This document shows, piece after piece, positions 22,396-33,669 of a DNA stretch of 64,000 nt (its first letter is position 1; each line of letters opens with the position of its first letter). The position numbers and the translations under genes are program-made. Origin of the DNA: Trichobilharzia szidati (taxonomy: Eukaryota; Platyhelminthes; Trematoda; Strigeidida; Schistosomatidae); NCBI GenBank assembly GCA_944472155.2, contig OX235279.1, positions 53,169,564 to 53,233,563 of the forward strand. Direction: 5' to 3'. A model generated the notes under the pieces. The model worked only from the letters and a program-made list of their open reading frames with translations. It was not told where the DNA came from and did no database searches.

Positions 22396-24119
22396 CCGTG
22401 ATCAAATCAACCTCTAAAACCTTGTACTTGAAAATCAGACAGGAAATATAATGGAGATTCTCAAGTTCTTGGATGAAAACCACTCAGTGAAATGATGGAA
22501 AACCCCTTCACATGTAGAGCAATAAAAATGTTAAATTTAAGCGTCTAAAGTGTTTTGAAACAGGTGGGGAACACTTTATTTGACTAGTATGAATTACTAG
22601 TAGCATTCGTGAAACTTTTATAACTGGCCTTTTATACTGATTACAAAATAACTGACAATAATACTTACAACTGTGACATAAGTAGTCAGTTAATTCACGC
22701 ACCCGAATTTACAAACGGTGAATTAGAAGAGTAAAAAAAGCTGACAATAGAAAATGCGTTTAGTGGTGGCGAAACATCTTCTGAAGAAGAATGAATAAAT
22801 AAAACTGCTATCCTGTTATATAATAAAATATAACAGACTATTCACTCCTACTGATCAGTAGATATATACATTTAGGCAAGAATAAATACTTTATGCTTTT
22901 ATGCTTAATCAGTCAATGATATATTCTTGAAATATCCTCTACCTAAGCATCAGTTTTAGTCTCAGCACATTTTATGGAATATGGGCTGAATATTTCAGGA
23001 CGAAAGGTCCCACAGAACAGAATAAGCCGTAGGGATTGCTTTAGAAGAAAAATGTCGAACAATGGGAGCTTGATAATCCTAGGAGTCAGTGTAACATATC
23101 TTGTTCTAAGAGAAAGGCATCTCAGTACATCACTATAAAAAAGATAATATAATGCTTAACTGAAACCTGACGCAGTGTTTTGCAAGTGACCGGATAATAG
23201 ACGCTTCAGAAAAATTTCAGCACTTAATTTTTTCTAGTCAATACTTGTAATTTTAAGTCATAAAATAAATTAGTGGACTCCATTACATTGCGCAAGAAGA
23301 CATTGGTTAAGTTCATTTTTCTCTCGATAACTGAAAACAAAGAAAGACAGTTAGGAAACCAGATATAGAACACGGTAGAAAAGCACATATACACTCAGTA
23401 ACTCAAGGCTAGTCTTGACTAATCGCTTGTGCTTTTAAAACTCATCGGAACGTGAGTTGATTGTGTTACATTATTTTTGGATGACATTTAACGACAAATC
23501 AATGATTCTGCCCATAAATCTGCCGCTGTCAGCTAGATTTAAAAATGGAATGATATAAACAGTGATAACAGAATAGCAGTCTAATTAGCAATCATTTCTC
23601 TCCATTGACAGAGAAGTATAAATATTAGTTAAAAATGATGTTTTGTAGTATTCGCCTGACAAAATCATATCGAGTATAACCATATGTAACGTAGACAATT
23701 GTTTTTGTGAACAAATCCGTCTATATATATATATATATATACATATATATACATATATATATATATATATAATGAAACAGCCTTCAGATGGCCCAACAAG
23801 CTATTTTCAAAATTCATTGATTAAGAATCCACAGAATAAATCCGAATGGAGGTAAAAAGGTGGAGGATGACAATACTCTGAAGTCACTAGTGTTTAGACA
23901 ACATTCATAAATGTGATTGTGCTACAGCAAAGTAACTTAAACTTATCATTTCTCTGACAAAGATTCAAAAATCTGGAAGCAGTTATCGGTCATATATATG
24001 TATACCCTTGTAATGTAGAAAATCAAAACAAGTGATTCGGTGAAGAGACTTTTCAACAAATTTATTATCAATCTGTACAGCAGTTTATATTTATCCCATA
24101 AGAAAAATTGAAACAAAGG
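22396..24119. other. Intergenic or intronic stretch with an AT microsatellite
   Basis: No gene recognised. 23722-23770 is an imperfect (AT)n/(ACAT)n run of about 50 bases. Confidence 0.4.
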
Positions 24120-24795
24120 TGTGAATTCGTAAAATAATAGCAGTATGAAATGCAATTAAAATGATTATGATTATAATCATATTTAAATATCAAGTGGTGT
24201 GATATATGGAATACTTCATAGGATGTATAGATGTGGGAATGGGGTGTAAAATTATGAAACTAGTAAGTACGTAAAAGCGTTAACGTCAGTGAAAAGTTTA
24301 CGCATTGTAGAACAAATTAAATTTTAAAAAATTGTTTCAGAAGTTTAAGTTTTTATTGTTTTGGTAATATTTCGAGCAAAATTACTACCCGTAGTCAGGC
24401 CGACTGTTGGAATTATTTTTTAAATTGAAAACGTTGCATAACATGATATGAAATTTGATAACCATAGAATTTAACATTGGAAAATATATTCTATTTATAA
24501 TGACAAGTGGAGTGGGTGAAATAATACCGGAAACAGTTCAAAGTGAGAATAATAATAGGCGTGAATACATAAAATAATAATAGTATGAAATGCATTTAAA
24601 ATGTTTTTGATCATAATCATATTGAAATATCAAGTGGCAAAACAACTAATGTCACATATAGAACAATTCATAGAATGTAAAGAACATAGAAGTGGTGTGA
24701 AATTATAGGATTAGTAGACAAATAGAATAAAAATAAAAACGTTATATAACATTGTGTGAAATTTGACCAAATAGAATTTAACGTTTCAAAAATGT
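24120..24795 (+). repeat. Duplicated PLE terminal region (unit B lineage)
   Basis: 24121-24260 and 24560-24715 are diverged direct copies (GTGAATTCGTAAAATAATAG against GTGAATACATAAAATAATAA; both continue to ATATCAAGTGG). 24424-24475 and 24735-24785 also match. 24345-24415 matches unit B at 45880-45930 (GGTAATATTTCGAGCAAAATTACT). On its - strand this reads CUGACUA, GGGUA-hairpin-TGCTC, GAAA: a hammerhead-like order with one core change (G to U). The duplication lies just upstream of a GIY-YIG fragment. Confidence 0.55.
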
Positions 24796-24962
24796 TGACC
24801 AACTCTGTGTGCGTTTATCAGTTCACCTGCTCGTGTGGAGCTAGGTATATCGGTCGTTAGACTCTTGTTTTGTCCAAGAAGGTGCAGCAGCATTACCCAG
24901 CATGGTTACGAAGAAGTGGAAGTGGGACTATAAGAAGCGCAATCAATGAAAATCTCGTGATT
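24795..24962 (+). pseudogene. PLE GIY-YIG endonuclease fragment
   Basis: The frame reads SVCVYQFTCSCGARYIGR, then a stop, then LVLSKKVQQHYPAWLRRS and GTIRSAI. This is the zinc-finger-like CSCG plus YIG block of a PLE endonuclease. It begins directly after the terminal-repeat region and breaks off at 24960. No RT is attached. Confidence 0.8.
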
Positions 24963-25125
24963 TTCATTACTATACTAATCTGAAGACTCAGCTGATGGTA
25001 ATATTAAACTGTGAAACTAGATTTACATGAGACTATTTCTTATTCCTCTACTTGCTTATGAACAATTGTCTTTAGTTATATTTACTAGAAATCATGCATT
25101 TTCTGAACTAACATGAAACTGATTT

Positions 25126-25262
25126 TAGGTGGTTGTAGGGATTAACCTAGGTTTCGTGATTGCTGGCACTCCTTAACAAGGAAATGATGTTCCTTAATGA
25201 TTCGAACTAGCATCATCCTGTTGTTTAGTTGCAGACCATACTACTGCGCCATTAGTATTATG
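25126..25262 (-). repeat. Dispersed repeat with tRNA-like promoter boxes
   Basis: On the - strand GGCGCAGTAGTATGGTCTGC resembles an A-box arm and GCTAGTTCGAATC a B box. The following segment, GAGTGCCAGCAATCACGAAACCTAGG, matches 14368-14392 in the other orientation. Probably a third SINE family or a fragment of one. Confidence 0.45.
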
Positions 25263-25664
25263 AATGACTGACATTTCAGCCTTACCTATTTAAGAGGAAT
25301 TACAAAGGTGATTTCGTTTAACTTTTCGCAAAATATGCATAGTCTGGGAACTATTTTCTCAAAAATGTTGAACTGTAGAATGAACTTTTTGTTCTGACTA
25401 AATTTTGGAAAGCTTCAAAGACAGTTTCCTTCATTTTTGTCATTTTTTGGGTTGACAAGCATCATGAAAAACATGTTGTAGCCATTAACTTGGATACTAA
25501 GTTAAGGTGTTTTATCATGGTGTGCAGAACCCAAAATTGTATTAGTGGGAAATGGGAATTGGCGTAACTCCCTTCCTTGATAAAAATTTGCGTTTAATCT
25601 ACTCAGTATTCATCCCCTAAAGAAAAATGAAGGATCTGATGTTTCAGTCAAACGGTTGAACGTC
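25263..25664. other. Intergenic stretch
   Basis: No feature recognised. Confidence 0.3.
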
Positions 25665-26090
25665 ATAAAAATGACAGATCTACATTTTTTCTCTCTCTGA
25701 AAGATGAAGTACCTAGACTAGCCACTTCAAATTGTATCTACCAATTCAACTGCGCTTGTGGGGCGAGTTATATTGACCGTTGCTCTAGGAACTTGATTTT
25801 TCGTGCTCGAGAACATATCCCACTATGGCTAAGTAAAGGTGTAGTTAAAACCATTAACAGTTCGATATTGAACCATCTGGTGCAAACCGGCCACAAAGCC
25901 AGCGTGGAAGAATCCTTCTCTATAATCTACCGGGTGCCTAATAAATTGCCAAAATCATCGAAGCACTGCATACTCCAAACAGCAGAGGCTATAGCAATTT
26001 GCCTCAAACAACCAGTGCTCTGTGTTCAAAGGAAGCAAGTCCAGCCCCTACCACTGCTCTGGCCCTCAGTAGAAATTATAAACTCATGAA
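25665..26090 (+). pseudogene. PLE GIY-YIG endonuclease, intact C-terminal domain
   Basis: An open frame ending at 26089 encodes NCIYQFNCACGASYIDR, RAREHIPLWLSKG, INSSILNHLVQTGHK, FSIIYRVPNKLP, ILQTAEAIAICLKQPVLCVQ. This is the complete GIY-YIG endonuclease tail of a PLE protein: CACG metal-binding pair, Y-I-(D for G), conserved R, the H of TGHK, and the AEA helix. In the YIG motif, G is replaced by D, as in the copy ending at 64000. Upstream RT is absent, so it is a 5'-truncated insertion, which is common for PLEs. Such endonucleases nick DNA for target-primed reverse transcription. Confidence 0.85.
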
Positions 26091-26214
26091 TTTGTAATAT
26101 TATCTTTCATAATTTTTCTGACATTCAGCTTATTTTATGTTGATGCTATTGAGCTGTAATCTATCAATATTATTGATTCGATCTTATTTAAACATTAATG
26201 TTGTTCATAACACT

Positions 26215-26420
26215 AACTCACTCAGGCCCTCGAGTGGAACCCGAAAGGGAAGCGGCGAGTGGGACGTCCAAGGGTGACATGGAGGAGATCGTGTGAAGAT
26301 GAGTTGAAACAGTATGGAACAACATGGATGCAGGTGAAAAGTACAGCAGAAGACAGAAGCAAGTGGAGACGTGCAGTTGAAGCCCTATGTTCCACTAGGA
26401 ACACAAAGGGAACAATAATA
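26215..26420 (+). pseudogene. RTE retroposon 3' terminus
   Basis: The frame reads EWNPKGKRRVGRPRVTWRRS, ELKQYGTTWMQVKSTAEDRSKW, AVEALCSTRNTKG, then a short ATA-rich tail. This is the C-terminus of the RTE protein, usually the last part retained after 5' truncation. A near-identical end lies inverted at 27985-28160. It ends next to the hammerhead-like segment at 26425. Confidence 0.85.
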
Positions 26421-26424
26421 ATAA

Positions 26425-26520
26425 CTCACTCATTTACTATAATGTATATAGTGGAGCCTGTAGAGACTGATGATGAAGTTATCGAAAGAGTACTCTTTGT
26501 TCAGTATCCATTATTTTGAG
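26425..26520 (+). ncRNA. Hammerhead-like motif (type D) in a solo PLE end
   Basis: GACUGAUGA, then UGAAGUUAUC, then GAAAGAG-UA-CUCUUU. The CUGANGA and GAAA boxes are intact and stem III is long, but stem II is only about two pairs and stem I is not evident. It matches 59162-59200 read on the other strand. Confidence 0.4.
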
Positions 26521-26611
26521 AATTTATAATTGTAAAATCTGAAGAAAATCTACCGTTTAATTCGTCCTCATTTTCAGTAGTTTAAGGATATGTTTCTATT
26601 GTGCAATACCT

Positions 26612-26807
26612 CCTTTGAATGTTTCTTTTGATTACAGCTCGATTCCATACCGTATTTTTTGGTACATGTATGGAATTTTCAGCATGTGATATCGGTAGCC
26701 CAAATTTTGCAGGCCGACCATAGATATCGGGTGTGCGTCGGCGGGGGTCGAACCCCGGACCACGTGCATGGTCGGCGAGAGTCCTAACCACTGTGCCACC
26801 GACGCAC
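26612..26807 (-). mobile_element. tRNA-headed SINE
   Basis: On the - strand it begins GTGCGTCGGTGGCACAG at 26807. The head has the replaced anticodon arm (GACCAT-GCAC-GTGGTC) and B box GGTTCGACCCC. The body matches the copies at 8881 and 30405 through GAAAATTCCATAC. The head is closed by the same 9-bp GTGCGTCGG stem. Confidence 0.85.
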
Positions 26808-27299
26808 CTCAATGAATGAATTGTTGCGCAGAACAATAAATTAACGTTACAAATCGAATGTTAATCGGTTTTTAATGAACACTAAGGTGTATACCTAGGC
26901 TACAGATACTATTGTAGCTTTTAAAATGAGACTAACAATTTTTTAAAAATTTTATTATGTTATATGAGTACCTAATGAATTGACCAGTGTATTTAACTTT
27001 TAATTTCTATTTAATCAAAACAACTGTTTCAATTCATGTGGTACGTAGAAACATATTTCTTCTTTATCGTGGATTGTCAGTGTTCACTGAACTGTTTGCT
27101 AATGAATTAAAAAATAATTTCCCCACTTAGAACCAACTAGAACCCGTACACATGATTATGAGAGAAAAAAAGCATTGTACTAGTTTTGTATTACCAAAGT
27201 AATCACAATTCAGACAAACAGTCGGTCAGAAAGTGTCAAAAACCTACAATGGTTTTAATTTGTATATCTCACAATAAAATTCATACACACAAATAATCA
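26808..27299. other. Intergenic stretch
   Basis: No feature recognised. Confidence 0.3.
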
Positions 27300-27385
27300 G
27301 TCGAAGTAGATAATGTATTCAAAAGACGAGTATTGAGAGATGATACCATCTCACAGCTTCTCTACAATTGTGCTGACAGTTATTC
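27300..27385 (+). repeat. Fragment of the unassigned protein-like repeat (third copy)
   Basis: In one frame it reads FKRRVLRDDTISQLLYNCADS. This aligns with FRRQILRDDIIS.FRYNCFAAS from the inverted repeat at 52050-52500, although the DNA has diverged. Family unknown. Confidence 0.4.
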
Positions 27386-27960
27386 CCTTTTGCTCTGAAT
27401 TGAACATAGGGCTTCAACAGTACATTTCCACTTTGTCATATTCTGTTTGGTCCTCCTTAGCCGGCCCCATGGTTGCACATGGTGTTTCATCTCCTCCTTA
27501 AACTATCTCCTCCATATCACACTAGAACGGCCAACTCGTCGTTTCTCATTCAGGTTCCACTCTACTGTGTGGTGCGTGATGTCACTCAACGGCCTCCTCA
27601 GCGTGTGCCTAATCCATCTCCAATTTCTTCTACATATTTGTTGAGCAATAGGTTTTTGGTTGGTTTCTTCCCATCGTTTCTTGTTGCTAGTTCTTTCTGG
27701 CCATTTGATCCTCAATATGGAGCGAACGCGGCAGCAGTTGATAAAAGTCTGCACTTGTCTGTTAGAGATGCTTTCCGTGACTCACAGTGCAAGTTTCTCA
27801 CCCACATAGAAGTGAGTAAATTAACACTGGTGCTGAAAATCCGAATCTTGTTCTTTATGCTGATTTCATAAGATTTCCAAACTGATTTCCTACCCTGACT
27901 GGTTTTCACATCTTCACCCAGGCCTCTTCCTGCAATTGAAATGATGCTTCATAGACAAGT
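27386..27960 (-). pseudogene. RTE retroposon 3' region, first of two tandem copies
   Basis: On the - strand, frames give SVWKSYEISIKNKIRIFSTSVN (27905-27800), then MQTFINCCRVRSILRIKWPER, AQQICRRNWRWIRHTLRRPLSD and VEWNLNEKRRVGRS (27754-27510), and the ALCSI-like end near 27400. It begins exactly where the next copy ends, so two RTE 3' ends lie head to tail. Stops and shifts make it inactive. Confidence 0.8.
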
Positions 27961-27984
27961 GAAGGAAGTAACCTGTTTGAAATT

Positions 27985-28945
27985 TCTTTGATTGATAGTT
28001 GTTGTTGTTCCCTTGGGTTCCTAATGGAACATAGGGCTTCAACTGCACGCCTCCACTTGCTTCTATCTTGTGCTGTACTTTTCACCTGCATCCATGTTGT
28101 TCCATACTGTTTCAACTCATCTTCACACGATCTCCTCCATGTCACCCTTGGACGTCCCACTCGCCGCTTCCCTTTCGGGTTCCACTCCAGCTATGGCCTG
28201 ACGCGCGATGTCACCCAACAGCCTGCTCAGCGAGTGTCCAATCCATCTCCACTTTCACCTGCATATTTGTTGAGCGATTGGTTACTATTTTGTTTGTTCC
28301 CATAGTTCCTTGTTGGTGATTCTTTCCGGCCATCTGATTTTCAGTATAGAGCGAAGACAGTTGTTGATAAAGGTCTGCAACCTGTTGAAAATATTCTTGG
28401 TGACCCGCCAAGTTTCTGATCCGTATAGCAAAACTGACTTGACGTTTGTATTGAAAATCCGAATTTTGTTGTTGATGCTGAGTGACGAAGATTTCCAGAT
28501 TGGTTTCAGGTTGATGAGTGTGTTTCTCGCCTTCCCGATTCTCGATTTGACATCCTCATCCTTTCCTCCTGTAGTGGAGACAATGCTCCCTAGATAAGTG
28601 AATGAAGTAACCTCTTTCAAATCCCTCCCATTGATGGTGATTGGCGCTGGATGTTGCTGTTGTTGTTGTTGGTTGGTTATTTTCATAACCTCCGTCTTAT
28701 CTATGTTCACCTGGAGTCCTGTCTTTGCCGCTTCTTCGACCAGTTTGTCGGTTTTCGCTTGCAAGTCTTCGATTTTGTGTGACATCAAACACAAATCATC
28801 CGCGAAATCCAGGTCTTCTAGGTTCTTCACGTCGGTCCAGGATATCCTTGTCTTCTCGTTTCCCACTGTCTGACGCATAATTCAGTCCACCACAATTAGT
28901 AATATCATTGGTGATAATAAGCACCCTTGTCTGGCTCCTATGTTT
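27985..28945 (-). pseudogene. RTE retroposon RT C-terminal half (SR2-like)
   Basis: Reading down the - strand from 28945: ARQGCLLSPMI (RT palm), then MRQTVGNEKTRI, LEDLDFADDLCLMSHK (catalytic FADD at 28796-28807), LQVNIDKTEVMKITN, a poly-Q run (28648-28668), DLKEVTSFTYLGSIVS, KSVLLYGSETWRVTKN, LRSILKIRWPER. It continues to RRVGRPRVTWRRSCEDEL and the CSIRN end near 27990. The 197-codon frame 28878-28285 is intact. This is the RT and thumb of an RTE-clade non-LTR retroposon, 5' truncated at about 28990. A piece resembling GKTEVMKMTNQ is misplaced upstream of the palm. Confidence 0.88.
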
Positions 28946-28989
28946 TGATTGGTTGGTCATTTTCATCACCTCAGTCTTCCCTATGCGCT

Positions 28990-30404
28990 GACAATAGCGC
29001 AAATTAACAACGAATTGCATTTGTTAAGTCAGGTGATCTGTGATAGGTAAAGGTTGAAGTCTATTGCATTTTTGTGCATAGTTTGGGGTGCATATGGACA
29101 ATTTAAAGGGATTCCATCACTTTTAATAACCTTGAATTAAAGTCATGTAAAATAATTGAGAAACTATCTTTAATACTGATTTTATTACTAGATACTGGTA
29201 AATGTTTGCGATGAATTATACTGAACGTGCCGGTTTTTATATCTCATTATCCAATCTATTTTCGGAGTCTTTACTAATGAAAGTGTATGAACTAAAGAAC
29301 ATAGATAAACTTCTAAACCGGTAGTGTAACCATACACTTAACATATTTTCTATATCTAGAATTAAATTCTTCCAGAGGTGACAACTATACAGACTGCAAT
29401 TTCTGTTCAGACGGCCGATTAATAAACTTGGTTAAATAAATCAATGTTTTACCTTAAAGCTGTAAATAAGTACTTACTCTGACATTTAATTAGTTGGCGA
29501 AACTAACTTACAGGTATCTAGCATGATGAAGGAAGAAAAAGGAACAAAACTGTTTTGGCTGTAAATTACCTCCAGTGTCAAGGATAGTGCAAATCGAAAT
29601 CCATGATAATACTTTACCTTACACCTAAGTTTTTAGTTAATTCAATGAAATAAAACGTCAAAATACTTTTCATTGTAAGTGAGCTACCTTCAAATTATCT
29701 TCCTCTCAATGACCATTTGATTATGATATAAGCTTTCTCTTAAGAACAGAATTGTTCAGTAATAACGAAAAGTAAATTTCAATGCCTCCAAAACTTCAGC
29801 ATCACGTCTGCATAGTTGTAGCTGTGTATTTTCATATTGAACTGTCCTATAATGGGAGATGTTTGTTTAGAAAGTGACTTCTATAAGATGTAAGAAATAT
29901 CAAAAATGAGATTTTCGGATTTCAACTTTCACGTCCATATTTTAAGTGTTGTAAGAACTCAAAAAAACATCGGGTTGAACCAAAATGGTTCCTATTTAAT
30001 AGGTGAATTGATGCCAAACTGCACACTAAATTGGTCATTCTTACCTTTCGTAAATCACTAGGGTTGGAATATTTACTGTTTATCAGCTTTATTTTTAGCT
30101 TTCTGCTTTCCGTCAATGTACAGGACTTGTTTTGATCGTAACGTGAATGCTGATTGGCTAATTATCCGCTGAAAGTAATGATATTCATGATAGCTGAACA
30201 ACAACACCCAAACAGTTCTCACTAAAAATGAGACTACAATATGGCGGCCTGCTTGAATCTCTGGGTTACCTGAATTCCCATCCTAGACAATGCATCTTAT
30301 TTTCTTTAGTTCTTGTTGTTATAATCATTCTGTCATATTCGTGGTCTCCAAATGTAATCGTGCACATTTTTAACTGGTTTGCAGTCTATCGTTGAGCATT
30401 CCTG
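28990..30404. other. Intergenic stretch
   Basis: No gene recognised. 30238-30275 shares a short block with 12418-12450. Confidence 0.35.
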
Positions 30405-30615
30405 TGGGCGTCGGTGGCACAGTGGTTAGGACTCTCGCCGACCATGCACATGGTCCGGAGTTCGATCCCCTGCCGGCGCACACCCGATATCTATGGTCGG
30501 CCTGCAAAATTTGGGCTACCGATATCCATGCTGAAAATTCCATACTTGTACCGAAAATACGGTATGGAATCAAGCTATAATAAATAAATTTAAAAAAAAT
30601 AATAATAATAAATAA
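30405..30615 (+). mobile_element. tRNA-headed SINE with (AAT)n tail
   Basis: The head carries GACCAT-GCAC-ATGGTC in place of an anticodon arm and a B box AGTTCGATCCC. The body CCCGATATCTATGGTCGGCCTGC runs to GAATCAAGCTATAAT, followed by an A-rich/(AAT)n tail. It is nearly identical to 26612-26807 in the other orientation, so both are fairly young. Confidence 0.85.
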
Positions 30616-30919
30616 AGGAAAAATACTATAGTGGATTATTTTATTCTTTATATCTAACGTCACTGCGTTACATGATGCACTGGTGATGGCTGGTTTACTT
30701 GAAACTCCTGAATGAGGAATAAATAATAAAAGAAAAAGGCGTTCAGCGAATTCATTCACTGAGCTGAACAATCGCATTTATATACAATTTTGTTTGTGTG
30801 TGTGTACATTAGATTTATAAAGTTTAGATAATTATGTAATATAAGTATTTTTTTGGCTTGGAAACAAACGTTACGATGGAAAATAAAATAGAATTGATTA
30901 AGTGAGTAGAATTCAGATT

Positions 30920-31125
30920 AGGTCAGGTTGGCAACAGTGTTAATGAGTGGTGTTTAAAATCAAATAAGGGTGGGGTTAGAGAATAATACAGTTGAAAATA
31001 AGTAAGTTAATCGGATGGCGTAACGCAGTTGACTAGAAATTGGACGTGGGTCAAGTCAGTAACATTGTTAGTGAGCGTAGAGATTACAAAAGGGTGGGGT
31101 AGAGAATAATATAAATGAAGATGTG
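30920..31125. repeat. Two tandem copies of a ~125-bp unit
   Basis: 30922-31000 and 31047-31122 share GGGTGGGG(T)TAGAGAATAAT and the preceding CAGTGTTAATGAG-like block with a period near 125 bp. The pair lies just 3' of the - strand GIY-YIG frame, so it is probably PLE 3' untranslated or terminal-repeat sequence. Confidence 0.5.
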
Positions 31126-31183
31126 AAATAATAAAATGCAAGAGACAAAATAATACAATTAGTAAGACTGAAATTAAGAAAGA

Positions 31184-31545
31184 TTACGTCCATTGTAGAT
31201 TTAATGAATGAACAAATTTCATTTGTATGCAGAGTTCAGGATTTAGCAGATGAATTGCCATTGCTTCTGCGATGTGGAGAAGTTTGATCCGTACACTTTT
31301 AGCAAGATTGCCTAGTATTCTGTAGATAACTTTGGAGTTTATTTCTGGTTTGACTTGGTGTCCAGAGTCGATCAAATGTTCAAGGATCGAGCTGCGGGGG
31401 TATCGGTTTTCTCCTTTATAAAACCATGAAGGTAAATGTTCGTTGACGCGTTTGGATAGCGAACGCTGAGTACGGCCGATATACCTGGCTCCACACGAGC
31501 AGGTGAATTGGTAGATGCACATATTATAAATATTATGCGACAAAC
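31184..31545 (-). pseudogene. PLE GIY-YIG endonuclease domain, open frame
   Basis: The - strand frame of 119 codons reads NMCIYQFTCSCGARYIGRTQRSLSKRVNEHLPSW in order (in parts: CSCG, YIGRTQRS, R..EHLPSW), then SSILEHLIDSGHQV, KVIYRILGNL and LHIAEAMAIHLLNPELCIQ. All hallmark residues are kept, including YIG, the R ten residues on and the GH motif. RT sequence is missing upstream, so it is a 5'-truncated copy, although the endonuclease frame itself is undamaged. Lineage as at 47.5, 60.3 and 64.0 kb. Confidence 0.85.
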
Positions 31546-32328
31546 TATGCTAAAAATTGTGCATATTGTATAAATTTATTGTGTATAATAAAGCTGTTGT
31601 TGTTATTGTTATAAGTGAAACCAAAAGCTCCAATACGATACTTCATGTCTAATATTTGATAGCAACAATAAATAAATTAAGTGTTTGCTAATTTCAAGGT
31701 CCAGTCTTTCCGTGTGTAATTTTTTAGACCAAGACACTTGGTAAGCTTGATACCATAAATGATAATAGTTCATTATTATTATTATTATTATACGTCCACA
31801 TATTATATTATTATGCATTCCGGGTATTGTCCATAAATTAAGCTTAGCCTCATTCCAAATTGAAAATAAAATTACACATCGGGAACTACCGAAACTATTT
31901 AATGTATCCTTCTAACAGAGAAAAATTCCATGATTCAATAAGCTGAACAACTTGAAACTATTCAAACTCAATTTCAATCAGAACATATCATCGAAAGGAT
32001 TTGAAAATGAAGTCATAAAGAAATGGATGTGATTATATATTTATTGGCATTCAACATCGTTATAAGTCAGCTTATTGACTAATTAGACAATTTTTCACTT
32101 TTCATCCTAAAATCTTGTAATTTGATAGCGTCACTCCAGTACCGAATCTGACATTGCATCCTTTTAATATAAAATCACACTGAAATTGCTTGACACTATC
32201 GATTTTGCTTCAAATGAAACACAGATTTTCACCAGGTGGTATAAACTCAGCGGTTGATTTTGGATTTTAACTCTTTCTCGAAAATTAGATATTTATTTAG
32301 TGAAAGGTTCGCAGCCATAGTGTACAGC

Positions 32329-32360
<32 letters not shown>

Positions 32361-33552
32361 TAAATTCCACATAAGAAGTACTCTGATTCCGAAATTCTTA
32401 TTAATTTATCGTAGTCAGTTGTTACTTCAGTATTTTTTTCCTAAGGAAAACAATATGTCTTACCCGACTTACCAAGATTTCATCAATAAGCGTTAAAACT
32501 ATACAAACTGAAGACGATAGAAGACTTGTTGTAGAAGCTGTTTTAGACTATTGTATTTACCAAACGGAACAAGCTCCTCATCATATCATCTCCATTGCCT
32601 TTATTACAAAACCATTCTGCCACTGTTTCCAAGCACTCATTTTTAAACTTGAACCTTTTGTGTAGAAGTTGTATAAGTGTAATTTCTGAACACTGTTTAT
32701 TAAGTTTGGAGTCTCCTTTCAACTGAAATCATCTAACTTTTGCAAGTATGTTAAAACTGTTCTGTACGTAAACTTAATCTGTTTATCTAGGCTGTACGTA
32801 GCTGATGAAGTAAACGATCCATTGTTCTTGCTTTATTCAAATTCATAAAGGAGAATAAGTGTATGAACTTTCTTGTTATTGAAAATACTGCGACAGATCT
32901 TAAATATGAAACACTGAAACTCTAAGCAACATCTAAAATGACACTTGCAGTAAACAGTTAAGTGAACTAAAACTATGGAGAATGTCGTATAGAATATTAA
33001 TAAAATTATTGTTGAACTGTACTCATATATTCCATTAAGCACTTTTTTTACCCGACTCATCAACCTTTATTTGTTTCAATACTTAAAATATTTACTACTC
33101 ACTTCATATCATGATTATTTCTGTGAAGTTTCTGTTGATGACAGTACTTAACAAAATTTATCCATTGATGCTAAAATTCGCTGACTAAAGTGTTGTTAGT
33201 AGGTTAAATTGAACTTTACTGATAATCTAAGCACCACTTTATTTAATTATGTGCTTCATAAATAAAATAAGTGAAATAAAAAAAGAACAGTTAACAATGA
33301 AATGCTATTTCCAGTTAAATTTAACGGGTAAACTGCTTGCTAATAAACTGTTAGCTTGGTAAGTTTTAGAGGCAGAGCTTTATTCTGCTTTGAATTTCAA
33401 ATAGAAGTTAGACTGATACTATACTCTAGTGGTATATTAACTGACAAAATTCCTAGCGTTTGATTTATTAAGTGGTAAACGAAGTCAAATTGATTATTTC
33501 ATGCTGGACTTTGTTGTTTAAATTCACCTGTATTGAATAATTTGGTTTAGGT
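31546..33552. other. Intergenic or intronic stretch with microsatellites
   Basis: (TTA)n at about 31774-31792 and (AT)n at 32329-32355. It ends in an acceptor before the exon at 33553. No other feature recognised. Confidence 0.35.
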
Positions 33553-33669
33553 ATTCCAGCATTGAAAGTATACGTAAGTATCGACCCAGTGATTATCACA
33601 GAGCTGGGAATAATCACTCAGGCGGACCAGCTGTATTCCTTATGAAAAATGATGGGAAGCTATCAAGGT
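33553..33669 (+). CDS. Probable internal exon, protein not recognised
   Basis: A T-rich tract ending TTTGGTTTAG precedes 33553 and AG|GTAAAAT follows. The 117-base stretch is open only in the frame giving YSSIESIRKYRPSDYHRAG, then PAVFLMKNDGKLSR. Start and end are in the same phase, so it could be skipped without a frame change. No repeat matches it, and base composition is less AT-rich than the flanks. The + strand orientation is shared with the 21-kb exon but the phases do not join directly. Confidence 0.45.

Noticed and set aside
22775..22800. GAAACATCTTCTGAAGAAG as a hammerhead
   Set aside because: The boxes are in the wrong order on the + strand and no stems form.
23722..23770. AT-rich run as an origin or promoter
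   Set aside because: Simple (AT)n microsatellite like those at 6856 and 32329; no further context.
28648..28668. Poly-glutamine repeat as a host gene signal
   Set aside because: It lies inside the RTE RT frame between KTEVMKITN and DLKEVTSFTYLG, so it is a CAG/CAA expansion in a retroposon.
30370..30777. 135-codon - strand frame
   Set aside because: It runs antisense through the tRNA-headed SINE and its A-rich tail; the same antisense peptide (HARGPGFDPRR type) recurs at other SINE copies. An artefact of GC-rich SINE heads.
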